The notes: a model not told the origin generated them from the sequence alone. A DNA stretch of 6,790 nt from Sporichthyaceae bacterium (GCA_013696235.1 JACCYY010000283.1:1-6790), one strand, 5' to 3'; positions 1 to 6,564 are shown, numbered from the stretch's first letter. Numbers and translations are program-made.

Positions 1-787
1 GGTACTCGTACACCCGCCGGACGACGTCCTTCAGGTAGGCGACGCCGACCACGTCGTCCTCGCCGTCACCGACGACCGGGATCCGGCTGAAACCGCTACG
101 AAGCGCCAGCGACATGAACTGGCGCAGCGTCTTGGTCTGCTCGAGGAAGACCATGTCCGTTCGCGGCACCATGACCTCGCGCGACAGCGTGTCGCCGAGC
201 TCGAAGACGGAGTGGATCATCTGGCGCTCGCCGGACTCGATCAGGCGGCTGGCCTCGGCCAGGTCGACCAGCTCCCGTAGCTCGGCCTCAGACCCGAACG
301 GCCCTTCGGGGAAGCCCTTGCCCGGCGTGATCGCGTTGCCGACGATGATCAGCAGCCTGGCGATCGGGCCGACGACCCGCGTCATCGCGCGGATGAACCC
401 CGATCCGGCGAGGGCGACCGAGTCCGCGTGCTGGCGGCCCAACGTGCGCGGTCCGACCCCGACGACCACGTACGAGACGACGAGCATCACACCGGCGGCG
501 ACGACGACACCGAGCGTCGTCGGCAGCAGGCTGAGGCAGACCACCGTGACCAGCACTGCCGCGGACATCTCGCAGGCGATCCGGACGAACAGCGCGGTGC
601 TGAGGTACGGTGCCGGGTCGTCGAGCAGCCGACGCAGCCTGGGTGCCCGACGCCGGCCGGACCGGACGAGCTCGTCGGCGCGCACCTTCGAGAATGCGGT
701 GAGTGCGGCCTCGATGCTCGCCAGCACGCCGGCCAGCACGACCAGCACGATCGCCAGGACGACGAGCCAGGCGTTGTCGGTGGTCAT
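1..787 (-). CDS. CNNM/CBS-domain 'hemolysin family' membrane protein, partial (3' end outside window)
   Basis: The first 262 codons of an open frame run off the left edge with no stop. This is the CNNM-CBS (CorC/HlyC-like) family: a DUF21/CNNM transmembrane domain followed by paired CBS domains, often linked to divalent cation (Mg2+/Co2+) efflux or homeostasis; 'hemolysin' is a historical label. Visible are a hydrophobic N-terminal segment (about residues 7-28) carrying a small-residue/Glu motif (ASIEAALTAFS), more hydrophobic stretches at about 75-112 and 136-153, then the family signature ERQMIHSVFELGDT with REVMVPRTDM (about 187-212) leading into the first CBS domain (SGFSRIPVVG, about 231-240). 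The second CBS domain and the C-terminal domain are outside the window. The ATG lies in an ATGA overlap with the stop of ybeY, so it is probably the distal gene of the phoH-ybeY operon. The family assignment is firm. Transport substrate is unknown, and the many charged or polar breaks make helix limits approximate. Confidence 0.9.
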   Translation of the reverse strand, partial: MTTDNAWLVVLAIVLVVLAGVLASIEAALTAFSKVRADELVRSGRRRAPRLRRLLDDPAPYLSTALFVRIACEMSAAVLVTVVCLSLLPTTLGVVVAAGVMLVVSYVVVGVGPRTLGRQHADSVALAGSGFIRAMTRVVGPIARLLIIVGNAITPGKGFPEGPFGSEAELRELVDLAEASRLIESGERQMIHSVFELGDTLSREVMVPRTDMVFLEQTKTLRQFMSLALRSGFSRIPVVGDGEDDVVGVAYLKDVVRRVYEY

Positions 788-1274
788 CTCGCGTCACCGG
801 AGAGCGGCGGCACGAGTCTCGGCGGGGGCGGGGGCCGGCGCCACTCCGCGAGGAGCGTTTCCTGCAGCCCGAACATCTCGCGTTTCTCCTCCGGCTCGGC
901 GTGGTCATAGCCGAGGAGGTGGAGGATCCCGTGCGTGCAGAGCAGGTCGAGCTCCTGCTCCATGGTTCGCCGGTGCTCGACCGCCTGCGTCGCTGCCACC
1001 GCTGGGCAGAGCACGACGTCGCCGAGGAGGCCCGGGTCGGGCTCGCTGCGATCCTGTGGCGGACGCATCTCGTCCATCGGGAAGGCCAGCACGTCGGTAG
1101 GTCCTGGTTCGCCCAGCCAGTGCTCGTGCAGCGCGCTCATGGCGTCGACGCCGACGAGCGCGATCGAGAGCTCGGCCTGCGGGTGGATGCCCATCCGGTC
1201 GAGCACGTGCCGGGCGAGCGCGACGAGCGCGCGCTCGTCGACCGGTGCGCCCGACTCGTTGGCGACCTCGATGC

Positions 1275-1278
<4 letters not shown>
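784..1278 (-). CDS. ybeY: YbeY, endoribonuclease / rRNA maturation factor
   Basis: A 164-residue protein of the UPF0054 family. YbeY is a metal-dependent endoribonuclease in the cytoplasm, required in bacteria such as E. coli for 16S rRNA 3'-end maturation and ribosome quality control. The hallmark zinc motif is intact: HGILHLLGYDH at residues 116-126, with ligands H116, H120 and H126. The upstream motif GEPGPTDVLAFPMDE (about 56-70) and LLGDVVLCP (84-92) are also typical. Length is normal for the family apart from a proline-rich C-terminal tail (about 147-158, five consecutive prolines) beyond the conserved core. The ATG overlaps the phoH stop as ATGA (1275-1278), and its own stop overlaps the next ATG as ATGA (784-787). 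This points to translational coupling on both sides; no strong independent Shine-Dalgarno sequence is seen. Identification is very secure. Confidence 0.97.
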
Positions 1279-2339
<1,061 letters not shown>

Positions 2340-2346
2340 ACGTCGA

Positions 2347-2350
2347 CCTC
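2347..2350 (-). promoter_or_regulatory. Ribosome binding site deciding the phoH start
   Basis: GAGG on the minus strand lies 7 bases before the ATG at 2339. It favours this start over the in-frame GTG at 2399, which lacks a comparable purine-rich element. Confidence 0.6.
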
Positions 2351-2400
2351 GTCGAGGTCTTCTCTCGCCCGTCCTTCCGGTCTCGGCGTGTGACCGCACA

Positions 2401-2406
2401 ATGCTA
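2401..2406 (-). promoter_or_regulatory. Possible -10 element for the phoH-ybeY-CBS operon
   Basis: On the minus strand TAGCAT matches the actinobacterial housekeeping -10 pattern TANNNT. It would start transcription near 2394, about 55 bases before the phoH ATG. The 150-base gap between the HIT gene and phoH leaves room for a promoter, but no recognisable TTGAC-like -35 lies 16-18 bases upstream. The call is weak. If correct, it also argues against the GTG at 2399 as the start. Confidence 0.25.
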
Positions 2407-2489
2407 GGCGATCAGACCGCACCACCACGGGTCGAGTTCCGCGCGCTGCCCGGTCCCGGGATCACCAGCGCGAACGGCTCAGTCGATCC

Positions 2490-2852
2490 TCAGCCGGGTG
2501 GCCACCGCATCGGCCGCCCGCCGAGCACGTGACCATGTACGTGGAACACCGACTGCCCGGCGCCCGCGCCGGTGTTGAACACGAGTCGATGCCCGCCGGC
2601 CGAAGCGTCGGCGAGGCCCTCGTCGGCCGCTACTCGAGCGGCGAGCGCGACCAGGTCGGCAAGGGCGGCCGGGTCGGCGCGGGCGAGCGCGCCGACGTCG
2701 GTGTGGTGGTCGCGGGTGATCACCAGCACGTGGGTGGGCGCCTGCGGGTTGAGATCGCGGAACGCCAGTGCGCGGTCGGACTCCGCGACGACGATCGCCG
2801 GGATCTCCCCGCCGACGATCTTGCAGAACACGCAGCTCTCCGGATCGGCCAT
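2490..2852 (-). CDS. HIT family protein (HinT-like purine nucleoside phosphoramidase)
   Basis: A 120-residue member of the histidine triad superfamily, HinT branch. These small homodimeric cytoplasmic enzymes hydrolyse nucleoside phosphoramidates or acyl-adenylates such as AMP-lysine; the physiological substrate in most bacteria is unclear. Visible are the N-terminal CVFCKI (C7, C10, often a zinc-binding CxxC), the GEIPA loop (15-19), FRDLNPQAPTHVLVI (31-45), an NTGAGAGQSVFH segment (93-104) and the catalytic triad motif HVHGHVL (H104, H106, H108). The C-terminal GGRPMRWPPG is common in actinobacterial members. The ATG at 2852 is set by the conserved start region; the open frame continues far upstream without family resemblance. 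The only nearby Shine-Dalgarno-like sequence is a weak GGGCGG. It is divergent from the secreted GerMN-Gmad2 gene, with 96 bases between start codons. Confidence 0.93.
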   Translation of the reverse strand: MADPESCVFCKIVGGEIPAIVVAESDRALAFRDLNPQAPTHVLVITRDHHTDVGALARADPAALADLVALAARVAADEGLADASAGGHRLVFNTGAGAGQSVFHVHGHVLGGRPMRWPPG

Positions 2853-2859
2853 GCCGCCC

Positions 2860-2865
2860 AACGTA
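2860..2865 (-). promoter_or_regulatory. Possible -10 element for the HIT gene (near-leaderless transcript)
   Basis: On the minus strand TACGTT fits TANNNT and ends only 7 bases before the ATG at 2852. Transcription would start at or within a base or two of the start codon, giving a leaderless or nearly leaderless mRNA, which is common in actinobacteria. No good -35 is visible 16-18 bases upstream, so confidence is low. Confidence 0.3.
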
Positions 2866-2876
2866 TCTGCCGGCCC

Positions 2877-2900
2877 GGATCGGTCGTGGTAAACCGATCC
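2877..2900. promoter_or_regulatory. Perfect 8-bp inverted repeat between divergent genes (candidate operator)
   Basis: GGATCGGT (2877-2884) and ACCGATCC (2893-2900) are exact reverse complements separated by 8 bases. After three unpaired positions, outer CCGG arms (2870-2873 and 2904-2907) extend the symmetry. The right arm overlaps the proposed -35 box GGTAAACC (2888-2895) of the secreted GerMN-Gmad2 gene, so a dimeric regulator bound here would be well placed to block or modulate that promoter. The repeat also lies just upstream of the HIT gene. It could instead be a DNA or RNA hairpin. No matching regulator is encoded in the window. Confidence 0.45.
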
Positions 2901-2915
2901 ACCCCGGTCTGCGTC
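2888..2915 (+). promoter_or_regulatory. Candidate ECF-type promoter of the secreted GerMN-Gmad2 gene
   Basis: GGTAAACC (2888-2895), 15 bases, then GCGTC (2911-2915). The same two blocks with the same spacing occur at 4017-4044, upstream of the sigma-factor operon. The form matches known ECF promoters: an AAC-containing -35 and a CGTC-type -10 about 17 bases apart, as in the Bacillus SigM/SigW classes. Transcription would start near 2921, leaving a leader of roughly 28 bases before the ATG at 2949. The likely user is the neighbouring SigE-family factor (inference). Confidence 0.6.
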
Positions 2916-2937
2916 TTCCTCCACAACGTCTTCTCGC

Positions 2938-2943
2938 AGGGGG
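2938..2943 (+). promoter_or_regulatory. Ribosome binding site of the secreted GerMN-Gmad2 gene
   Basis: AGGGGG lies 5 bases before the ATG at 2949. It supports this start over in-frame codons further upstream, such as that at 2529, which would read through the HIT gene and lacks a signal peptide. Confidence 0.6.
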
Positions 2944-2948
2944 TTCTC

Positions 2949-3857
2949 ATGAGCACGTCCGCCGCAACGGCGTCCAGGTCGCACCGCCGACGCTGGGCTC
3001 CGGCCCCGGTCGCGTTCGGGGCGGCGGCGGCATGCGCCGTCACCCTCCTGCTCCCCGGGACGGCCGTGGCCGACGACGGTGCCACCGGTGATCGGGCCCG
3101 CCGGGCGCTGCCGGTCTACTACGTGGGTTCCTACCTCGTCGGTGAGACCGAGCCGGGCGAGCCGCTCGACCGGCTCTACCGGGAGTTCCACCCGACGCGG
3201 ACCGTCGACAGGCCGGCAGTCTGGGTGAAGAAGGCAGTGCTCGACATGCTCGACACGTACGCCGACGACCCCGAGTACACCGGGATCTGGCCGCTCCAGT
3301 CCGACGTCCTGGACGTCGAGGTACGTGCTGCGCGCGGCCTGGTCGTGGTCGACATGAGCGGGATCGAGGGTCCAGGGGAGCCCGCGCTCGAGGACGAGGC
3401 AGCGATGGCGCTGCAGCAGCTCGTGCACACGGCAACCGCCGCGGCATCGCTGGACGGCGCCCCGATCACCAAGGTGGTCGTCAAGTCCCAGGGCGAGCGG
3501 ATCACGCACCTCTGGGGTGCTGACGCCGACCAGCCGTTGAGCCGTGATCCGTACGTCCGGTCGCCGATCTGGATCCACGCACCGACGCAGGGCGACCGGG
3601 TGGACGGCGACGTGGTCGTGACCGGCACCGCGCAGTTCTACGAGAACCACGGCCAGTGGTCGCTCTACGACCGCGACCGGGTCGAGATCGACTCGGGGGT
3701 GACGTCGACGGACGGTGGCGCCGGCCTCTACCGCCCGTACACGATCGAGCTCGACACCCTGCCCGTGGGCCGCTACACGATCAAGGTGTACGACCTCGGC
3801 GGGCTCGGCCTGCCCGATCGCGGGCCGGTCGACACCAAGGAGTTCCGCGTGGTCTGA
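2949..3857 (+). CDS. Secreted GerMN-Gmad2 domain protein (paralogue of the sigma-linked membrane protein)
   Basis: A 302-residue exported protein of unknown function. A twin-basic N-terminus (HRRR, 12-15) and hydrophobic core (about 21-36) end in A-V-A (39-41), a good signal peptidase I site, so the mature protein should begin near D42. Cys29 precedes the hydrophobic run and is not a usable lipobox. Residues about 54-195 resemble a GerMN domain (PVYYVG, REF, LDVEV, LQQLVHTATAAAS at 155-167). Residues about 206-302 resemble Gmad2, the immunoglobulin-like domain of spore-germination-associated proteins (SPIWIHAPTQGDRV, GQWSLYDRD, GRYTIKVYD, DTKEFRVV). Both domains align along their length with the protein at 4622-5755, but this copy lacks the cytoplasmic part, the membrane anchor and the Ser/Thr/Pro linker, so it should be soluble outside the cell. 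It carries the promoter element shared with the sigma operon and ends at a strong hairpin. The domains are non-enzymatic in known cases; ligand binding is only a guess. Confidence 0.88.
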   Translation: MSTSAATASRSHRRRWAPAPVAFGAAAACAVTLLLPGTAVADDGATGDRARRALPVYYVGSYLVGETEPGEPLDRLYREFHPTRTVDRPAVWVKKAVLDMLDTYADDPEYTGIWPLQSDVLDVEVRAARGLVVVDMSGIEGPGEPALEDEAAMALQQLVHTATAAASLDGAPITKVVVKSQGERITHLWGADADQPLSRDPYVRSPIWIHAPTQGDRVDGDVVVTGTAQFYENHGQWSLYDRDRVEIDSGVTSTDGGAGLYRPYTIELDTLPVGRYTIKVYDLGGLGLPDRGPVDTKEFRVV

Positions 3858-3882
3858 GCGACCGCGTCCACCAGCCGAAGAG

Positions 3883-3913
3883 CGCCCCCCGGTCGAACCT
3901 CGACCGGGGGGCG
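3883..3913 (+). terminator. Hairpin terminator after the secreted GerMN-Gmad2 gene
   Basis: A perfect 14-bp stem (3883-3896 with 3900-3913) closes a 3-base loop and begins 25 bases after the stop codon. The stem contains six consecutive C:G pairs, so it is very stable. No T-run follows, which is usual for actinobacterial terminators. It should insulate the sigma operon from read-through. Confidence 0.8.
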
Positions 3914-4016
3914 GCCGGGCGCCCTGCACCGGGCCCGGGCGGAGCGGGTTCGACCGGGCTGGAGGAACCCGCCGGGTGTCGGACCGGCAGATCGGCTGCA
4001 ACGCGTGCCACGCTCA

Positions 4017-4044
4017 GGTAAACCTCGTGGAGGGGGTGCGCGTC
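4017..4044 (+). promoter_or_regulatory. Candidate autoregulatory ECF-type promoter of the sigma-factor operon
   Basis: GGTAAACC (4017-4024), 15 bases, then GCGTC (4040-4044), identical in both blocks and in spacing to 2888-2915. Transcription would start near 4050, about 42 bases before the preferred GTG start at 4092. The -35 box is itself part of a small palindrome, AGGT-AA-ACCT (4016-4025), flanked by CCACG (4008-4012) and CGTGG (4026-4030). ECF sigma factors commonly transcribe their own gene, which makes autoregulation the natural reading; this has not been tested. Confidence 0.62.
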
Positions 4045-4078
4045 GTAGGGGCGTGCAGCTGGTGATGGTGGCGAGCCC

Positions 4079-4085
4079 GGGAGGG
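4079..4085 (+). promoter_or_regulatory. Ribosome binding site deciding the sigma-factor start
   Basis: GGGAGGG lies 6 bases before the GTG at 4092, an ideal position. The alternative in-frame starts at 4005 (GTG), 4062 (GTG) and 4065 (ATG) have no comparable element, and 4005 lies upstream of the proposed promoter. Confidence 0.7.
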
Positions 4086-4091
4086 CCAGCG

Positions 4092-4625
4092 GTGAGCACT
4101 GCGCGCGCCGCAGAGACGACCCAGCAGTGGGACGCCGACGAGGCCGTTACACAGCTGTACACGGCCCACTACCGGTCACTGGTCCGGCTCTCGGCGCTCA
4201 TGCTCCGCGACTCGGCGGTCGCCGAGGAGGTCGTGCAGGACGCGTTCGTCGCGATGCACGGCAAGTGGCGCCGGCTCCGCGACCCGGACAAGGCGCTCGC
4301 GTACCTGCGCCAGACGGTCGCGAACCGGTCCCGCTCGGTGCTCCGGCGACGCGTCGTCGCCGACAAGCACCTGGCCCGGCAGACCGTGCTCGACACGGTC
4401 GCGAGCGCGGAGCACGGCGCCATGGCGACCGCAGATCGCGACGAGGTCATGATCGCCCTGCGGCGACTTCCGGACCGGCAGCGCGAGACGCTCGTCCTGC
4501 GCTACTACGGCGACCTCTCCGAGGCCGAGATCGCCGCCACGATGGGGATCAGCCGCGGCGCGGTGAAGAGCCACGCCTCGCGCGGCATGGCTGCTCTTCG
4601 TACGACGTTGGAGCGATCCGCATGA
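4092..4625 (+). CDS. SigE-family ECF RNA polymerase sigma factor
   Basis: A 177-residue group IV (ECF) sigma factor with only regions sigma2 and sigma4, closest to the actinobacterial 'SigE family' (sigma-70 region 2 plus region 4 type 2). Sigma2 spans about residues 22-88: LYTAHYRSLVRLSALMLRDS, EEVVQDAFVAMHGKW (45-59) and AYLRQTVANRSRS (70-82). Sigma4 spans about 115-172: IALRRLPDRQRETLVLRYY (121-139), then the helix-turn-helix SEAEIAATMGISRGAVKSH (143-161). It should direct core polymerase to a small set of promoters, and the duplicated GGTAAACC-15-GCGTC element is the obvious candidate target. The GTG at 4092 is preferred for its ribosome binding site and normal family length; an ATG at 4065 is the main alternative, adding 9 residues. 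The stop overlaps the next start as ATGA (4622-4625), so it is translationally coupled to a membrane protein likely to control it. The inducing signal is unknown. This family name does not imply orthology with Streptomyces coelicolor or Mycobacterium SigE. Confidence 0.93.
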   Translation: MSTARAAETTQQWDADEAVTQLYTAHYRSLVRLSALMLRDSAVAEEVVQDAFVAMHGKWRRLRDPDKALAYLRQTVANRSRSVLRRRVVADKHLARQTVLDTVASAEHGAMATADRDEVMIALRRLPDRQRETLVLRYYGDLSEAEIAATMGISRGAVKSHASRGMAALRTTLERSA

Positions 4626-5755
4626 CCGGCCGACCCGACGACGGGACCGACCCGCGCCTGGCCGACGCACTGCGCCGGGCCCTGGCCAGGAGCGCGGCCG
4701 AGGTCCAACCCGCCGGCGACGGGCTCACCAAGATCCGCATGCGCACCGCAGCCGCCCGACGCCAGCGCTGGCTCGTCCCGCTGGCCGCGACCACCGCAGC
4801 CGTCGTGGTCGGCGGTGGCGTCGCCTGGGCCGCCGGCTCGCTCGGTGACCGCGACGAGGCGCCGTTCGCCGGCCCGCCGACGACCTCCTCGTCGGCGACC
4901 CCGCCGACGTCGAGCCCGACGGCAACCGCGACCGCAGGTACGACGGAGGTCACGGTGCTGCCGATCCCGTCCGCGACGGTCCCGGTGTACTACCTGGGAG
5001 ACCAACCCAGCGAGACCGGCATCCCGTTCTACAAGGTGTTCCGCGAGTTCCGTCGCCTACCCGCGGTGGACGTCAGCGACCGGGCGGAGCGGGTCCGGAT
5101 CGCCGTCACCGAGATGCTCGCGAACGAGCCGCTCGACGACGACTACTTCGGCCCGTGGCCCCAATCTGCTGTCGTGCTGGACACGAGTGTCGACCCGGAC
5201 AGCCGAGTCGTGACCGTCGACTTCACCGGGCTGGAGTGGACCGGCGTCCGTGCACCCGACGGCCGTCTCGTCCCGGAGATCGGCGAGGCCGTCGTCCAGC
5301 AGCTCGTCTACACGGCGACCGCGGCCGCGTCGAAGATCACCGCCGAGGACGAGTTCTCCGCCGCCGGCCTGCGGTTGCTGGTCGATGGCGAGCCGGTCGA
5401 CGAGGTGCTCGGCGTCGACACGAGCGAGCTGCTCGTACGCGACCCAATGGGCTCGCAGGCGATCATCTGGATCACCGACCCCGAGCTGGGTGAGACGGTC
5501 GACGAGCCGTTCGCGGTGCAGCTGGTCGCGAACCTCTTCGAGGGGGGACCGGCCACCTGGGAGCTGAGCCAGGACGGCACGCTGGTCGCCGACGGGCTGA
5601 CCTCGATGGGCGAAGGCGGCAAGTGGTTCCCGTACGAGTTCACGATCGACGAGAACCTCGAGCCAGGCACGTACGAGCTCCTCGTCTTCGACGCTGGGGG
5701 TCGTGGCGAGCGCGACCTCGCGCCGTACGACACGAAGACCTTCACCGTCGGGTAG
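4622..5755 (+). CDS. Single-pass membrane GerMN-Gmad2 protein, candidate anti-sigma factor/sensor
   Basis: A 377-residue protein coupled by an ATGA overlap to the ECF sigma gene; GGAG lies 8 bases before its ATG. Residues 1-49 are a short hydrophilic, probably cytoplasmic segment with an amphipathic stretch (ADALRRALARSAAE, 14-27) and a basic end (RTAAARRQRW, 41-50). One membrane helix follows (about 50-72), with an inside-positive N-terminus. A Ser/Thr/Pro/Ala linker (about 84-120) leads to an extracytoplasmic GerMN-like domain (about 120-275: PVYYLG, REFRRLP, VVLDTSV, VVQQLVYTATAAAS at 224-237) and a Gmad2 Ig-like domain (about 280-377: IIWITDPELGETV, TWELSQDG, GTYELLVFDAGG, DTKTFTVG). The topology matches membrane anti-sigma factors, but there is no zinc HxxxCxxC anti-sigma motif and the cytoplasmic part is shorter than a usual anti-sigma domain. 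The anti-sigma role is therefore inferred from context only. It could equally be an effector made under stress. The ectodomain is paralogous to the protein at 2949-3857. Confidence 0.88.
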   Translation: MTGRPDDGTDPRLADALRRALARSAAEVQPAGDGLTKIRMRTAAARRQRWLVPLAATTAAVVVGGGVAWAAGSLGDRDEAPFAGPPTTSSSATPPTSSPTATATAGTTEVTVLPIPSATVPVYYLGDQPSETGIPFYKVFREFRRLPAVDVSDRAERVRIAVTEMLANEPLDDDYFGPWPQSAVVLDTSVDPDSRVVTVDFTGLEWTGVRAPDGRLVPEIGEAVVQQLVYTATAAASKITAEDEFSAAGLRLLVDGEPVDEVLGVDTSELLVRDPMGSQAIIWITDPELGETVDEPFAVQLVANLFEGGPATWELSQDGTLVADGLTSMGEGGKWFPYEFTIDENLEPGTYELLVFDAGGRGERDLAPYDTKTFTVG

Positions 5756-5771
5756 CCCGTCCCGAGCGTCC

Positions 5772-6506
5772 TCACCAGCGGGTGCGCGAGAGGACGACGG
5801 CGGCAGCGACGACGCCGGCGGTGGACGTACGAAGCACCGATGGACCGAGGCGGACGGTCGTCGCGCCGGCGCCGCGGAAGTCGTCGAGCTCCCCCGGGGA
5901 CAGCCCACCCTCCGGGCCGACGACCAGGACGACCTCACCGCTGGTCGGGAGCGGGTGCGTGCCGACGTGAGCACTCGCGTCCTCGTGGAGCACCAGCGCG
6001 CACGCAGCCGCCGAGAGCCGCGCGGCGACCTCACCGGTGGTCGCCAGCCGCGTGATCACCGGGAACCGGGCCCGGCGCGACTGCTTCGCGCTCTCCCGAG
6101 CGATCGACCGCCAGCGCTCCAGTGCACGGTCCCCTCGATCGGCGCGCCACTGGGTGACCGAGCGGGACGCCGCCCACGGCACGATCTCGTCGGTGCCGAC
6201 CTCGGTCAGCACCTCGACCGCCCGTTCGCCGCGATCGCCCTTGGCAAGTGCCTGGATCACCACCACTCGCGGTTGGGGATCGAGCTCGAGGGCCCTCGAC
6301 TGCACCAGGACGACGAGACCGTCGGCGGTCACGACGTCCACCAGGCATCGCACGCGTAGCCCGTCGCCGTCGACGAGGTCGAGCGCCTCACCCGGCGCGA
6401 GCCGGCGGACTTTCGCAGCGTGGCGCCCTTCGGGTCCGTCGAGCACGACCCGGTCGCCACCCTCGATCAGGCGCTTGGGTGCCAGGAATACGGGCGAGGT
6501 CGTCAC
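5772..6506 (-). CDS. rsmE: 16S rRNA (uracil(1498)-N(3))-methyltransferase RsmE
   Basis: A 244-residue SPOUT-class methyltransferase that uses S-adenosylmethionine to methylate N3 of U1498 in the 16S rRNA decoding region, acting on the 30S subunit. Visible are an N-terminal PUA-like domain (about 5-70, including GRHAAKVRRLAPGEALDLVDGDG in overlapping parts), VVVIQALAKGDR (81-92), LTEVGTDEIVPWAASRSV (100-117), RARFPVI (145-151), and the knot-forming SAM site LVVGPEGGLSPGELDDF (194-210) with LGPSVLRTSTAG (220-231). The usual LR-T-E-TA has Ser for Glu here, which I recall as frequent in actinobacteria. Length is normal. The start is GTG at 6506, 8 bases after GAGGTGGG (6515-6522). An out-of-frame ATG at 6514 opens only a 3-codon frame. 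It converges with the membrane protein gene with 16 bases between stop codons and no obvious hairpin there. Confidence 0.95.
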   Translation of the reverse strand: MTTSPVFLAPKRLIEGGDRVVLDGPEGRHAAKVRRLAPGEALDLVDGDGLRVRCLVDVVTADGLVVLVQSRALELDPQPRVVVIQALAKGDRGERAVEVLTEVGTDEIVPWAASRSVTQWRADRGDRALERWRSIARESAKQSRRARFPVITRLATTGEVAARLSAAACALVLHEDASAHVGTHPLPTSGEVVLVVGPEGGLSPGELDDFRGAGATTVRLGPSVLRTSTAGVVAAAVVLSRTRW

Positions 6507-6514
6507 GCAGTCAT

Positions 6515-6522
6515 CCCACCTC
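6515..6522 (-). promoter_or_regulatory. Ribosome binding site of rsmE, with overlapping 3-codon ORF
   Basis: GAGGTGGG lies 8 bases before the GTG start at 6506. Between them an ATG at 6514 begins ATG-ACT-GCG-TGA (6503-6514), whose stop overlaps the rsmE GTG as GTGA. The RBS call is sound. A regulatory role for the tiny frame is speculative. Confidence 0.55.
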
Positions 6523-6564
6523 GACCGGACCAGCCACCGTTACCTCCACCCGAGGCAACGCGTA

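Noticed and set aside
2529..2948. A 140-codon N-terminal extension of the secreted GerMN-Gmad2 protein
   Set aside because: It runs antisense through the HIT gene and past the proposed promoter. The ATG at 2949 has a ribosome binding site and is followed at once by a signal peptide.
3033..3035. Cys29 of the secreted protein as a lipoprotein cysteine
   Set aside because: It lies before the main hydrophobic stretch, has no lipobox leucine at -3, and a clear A-V-A signal peptidase I site follows.
3964..3968. GGAAC upstream of the sigma gene as a classical ECF -35
   Set aside because: No CGTC/CGTT-type -10 occurs 16-18 bases downstream, and the GGTAAACC element shared with 2888-2915 is a better candidate.
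2490..4001. A long minus-strand open frame that would extend the HIT protein to 503 residues
   Set aside because: Only the last 120 residues resemble a known family. The rest lies antisense to the secreted GerMN-Gmad2 gene and has the composition of a GC-rich shadow frame.
4127..5755. An open frame continuous with the membrane protein that would start inside the sigma gene
   Set aside because: Residues before 4622 are an out-of-frame reading of the sigma factor. The ATG at 4622 has a GGAG and a normal ATGA overlap.
6507..6564. GGTAAC in the rsmE upstream region (minus strand) as a third copy of the ECF promoter
   Set aside because: It lacks the full GGTAAACC box, and no GCGTC occurs at the required spacing.
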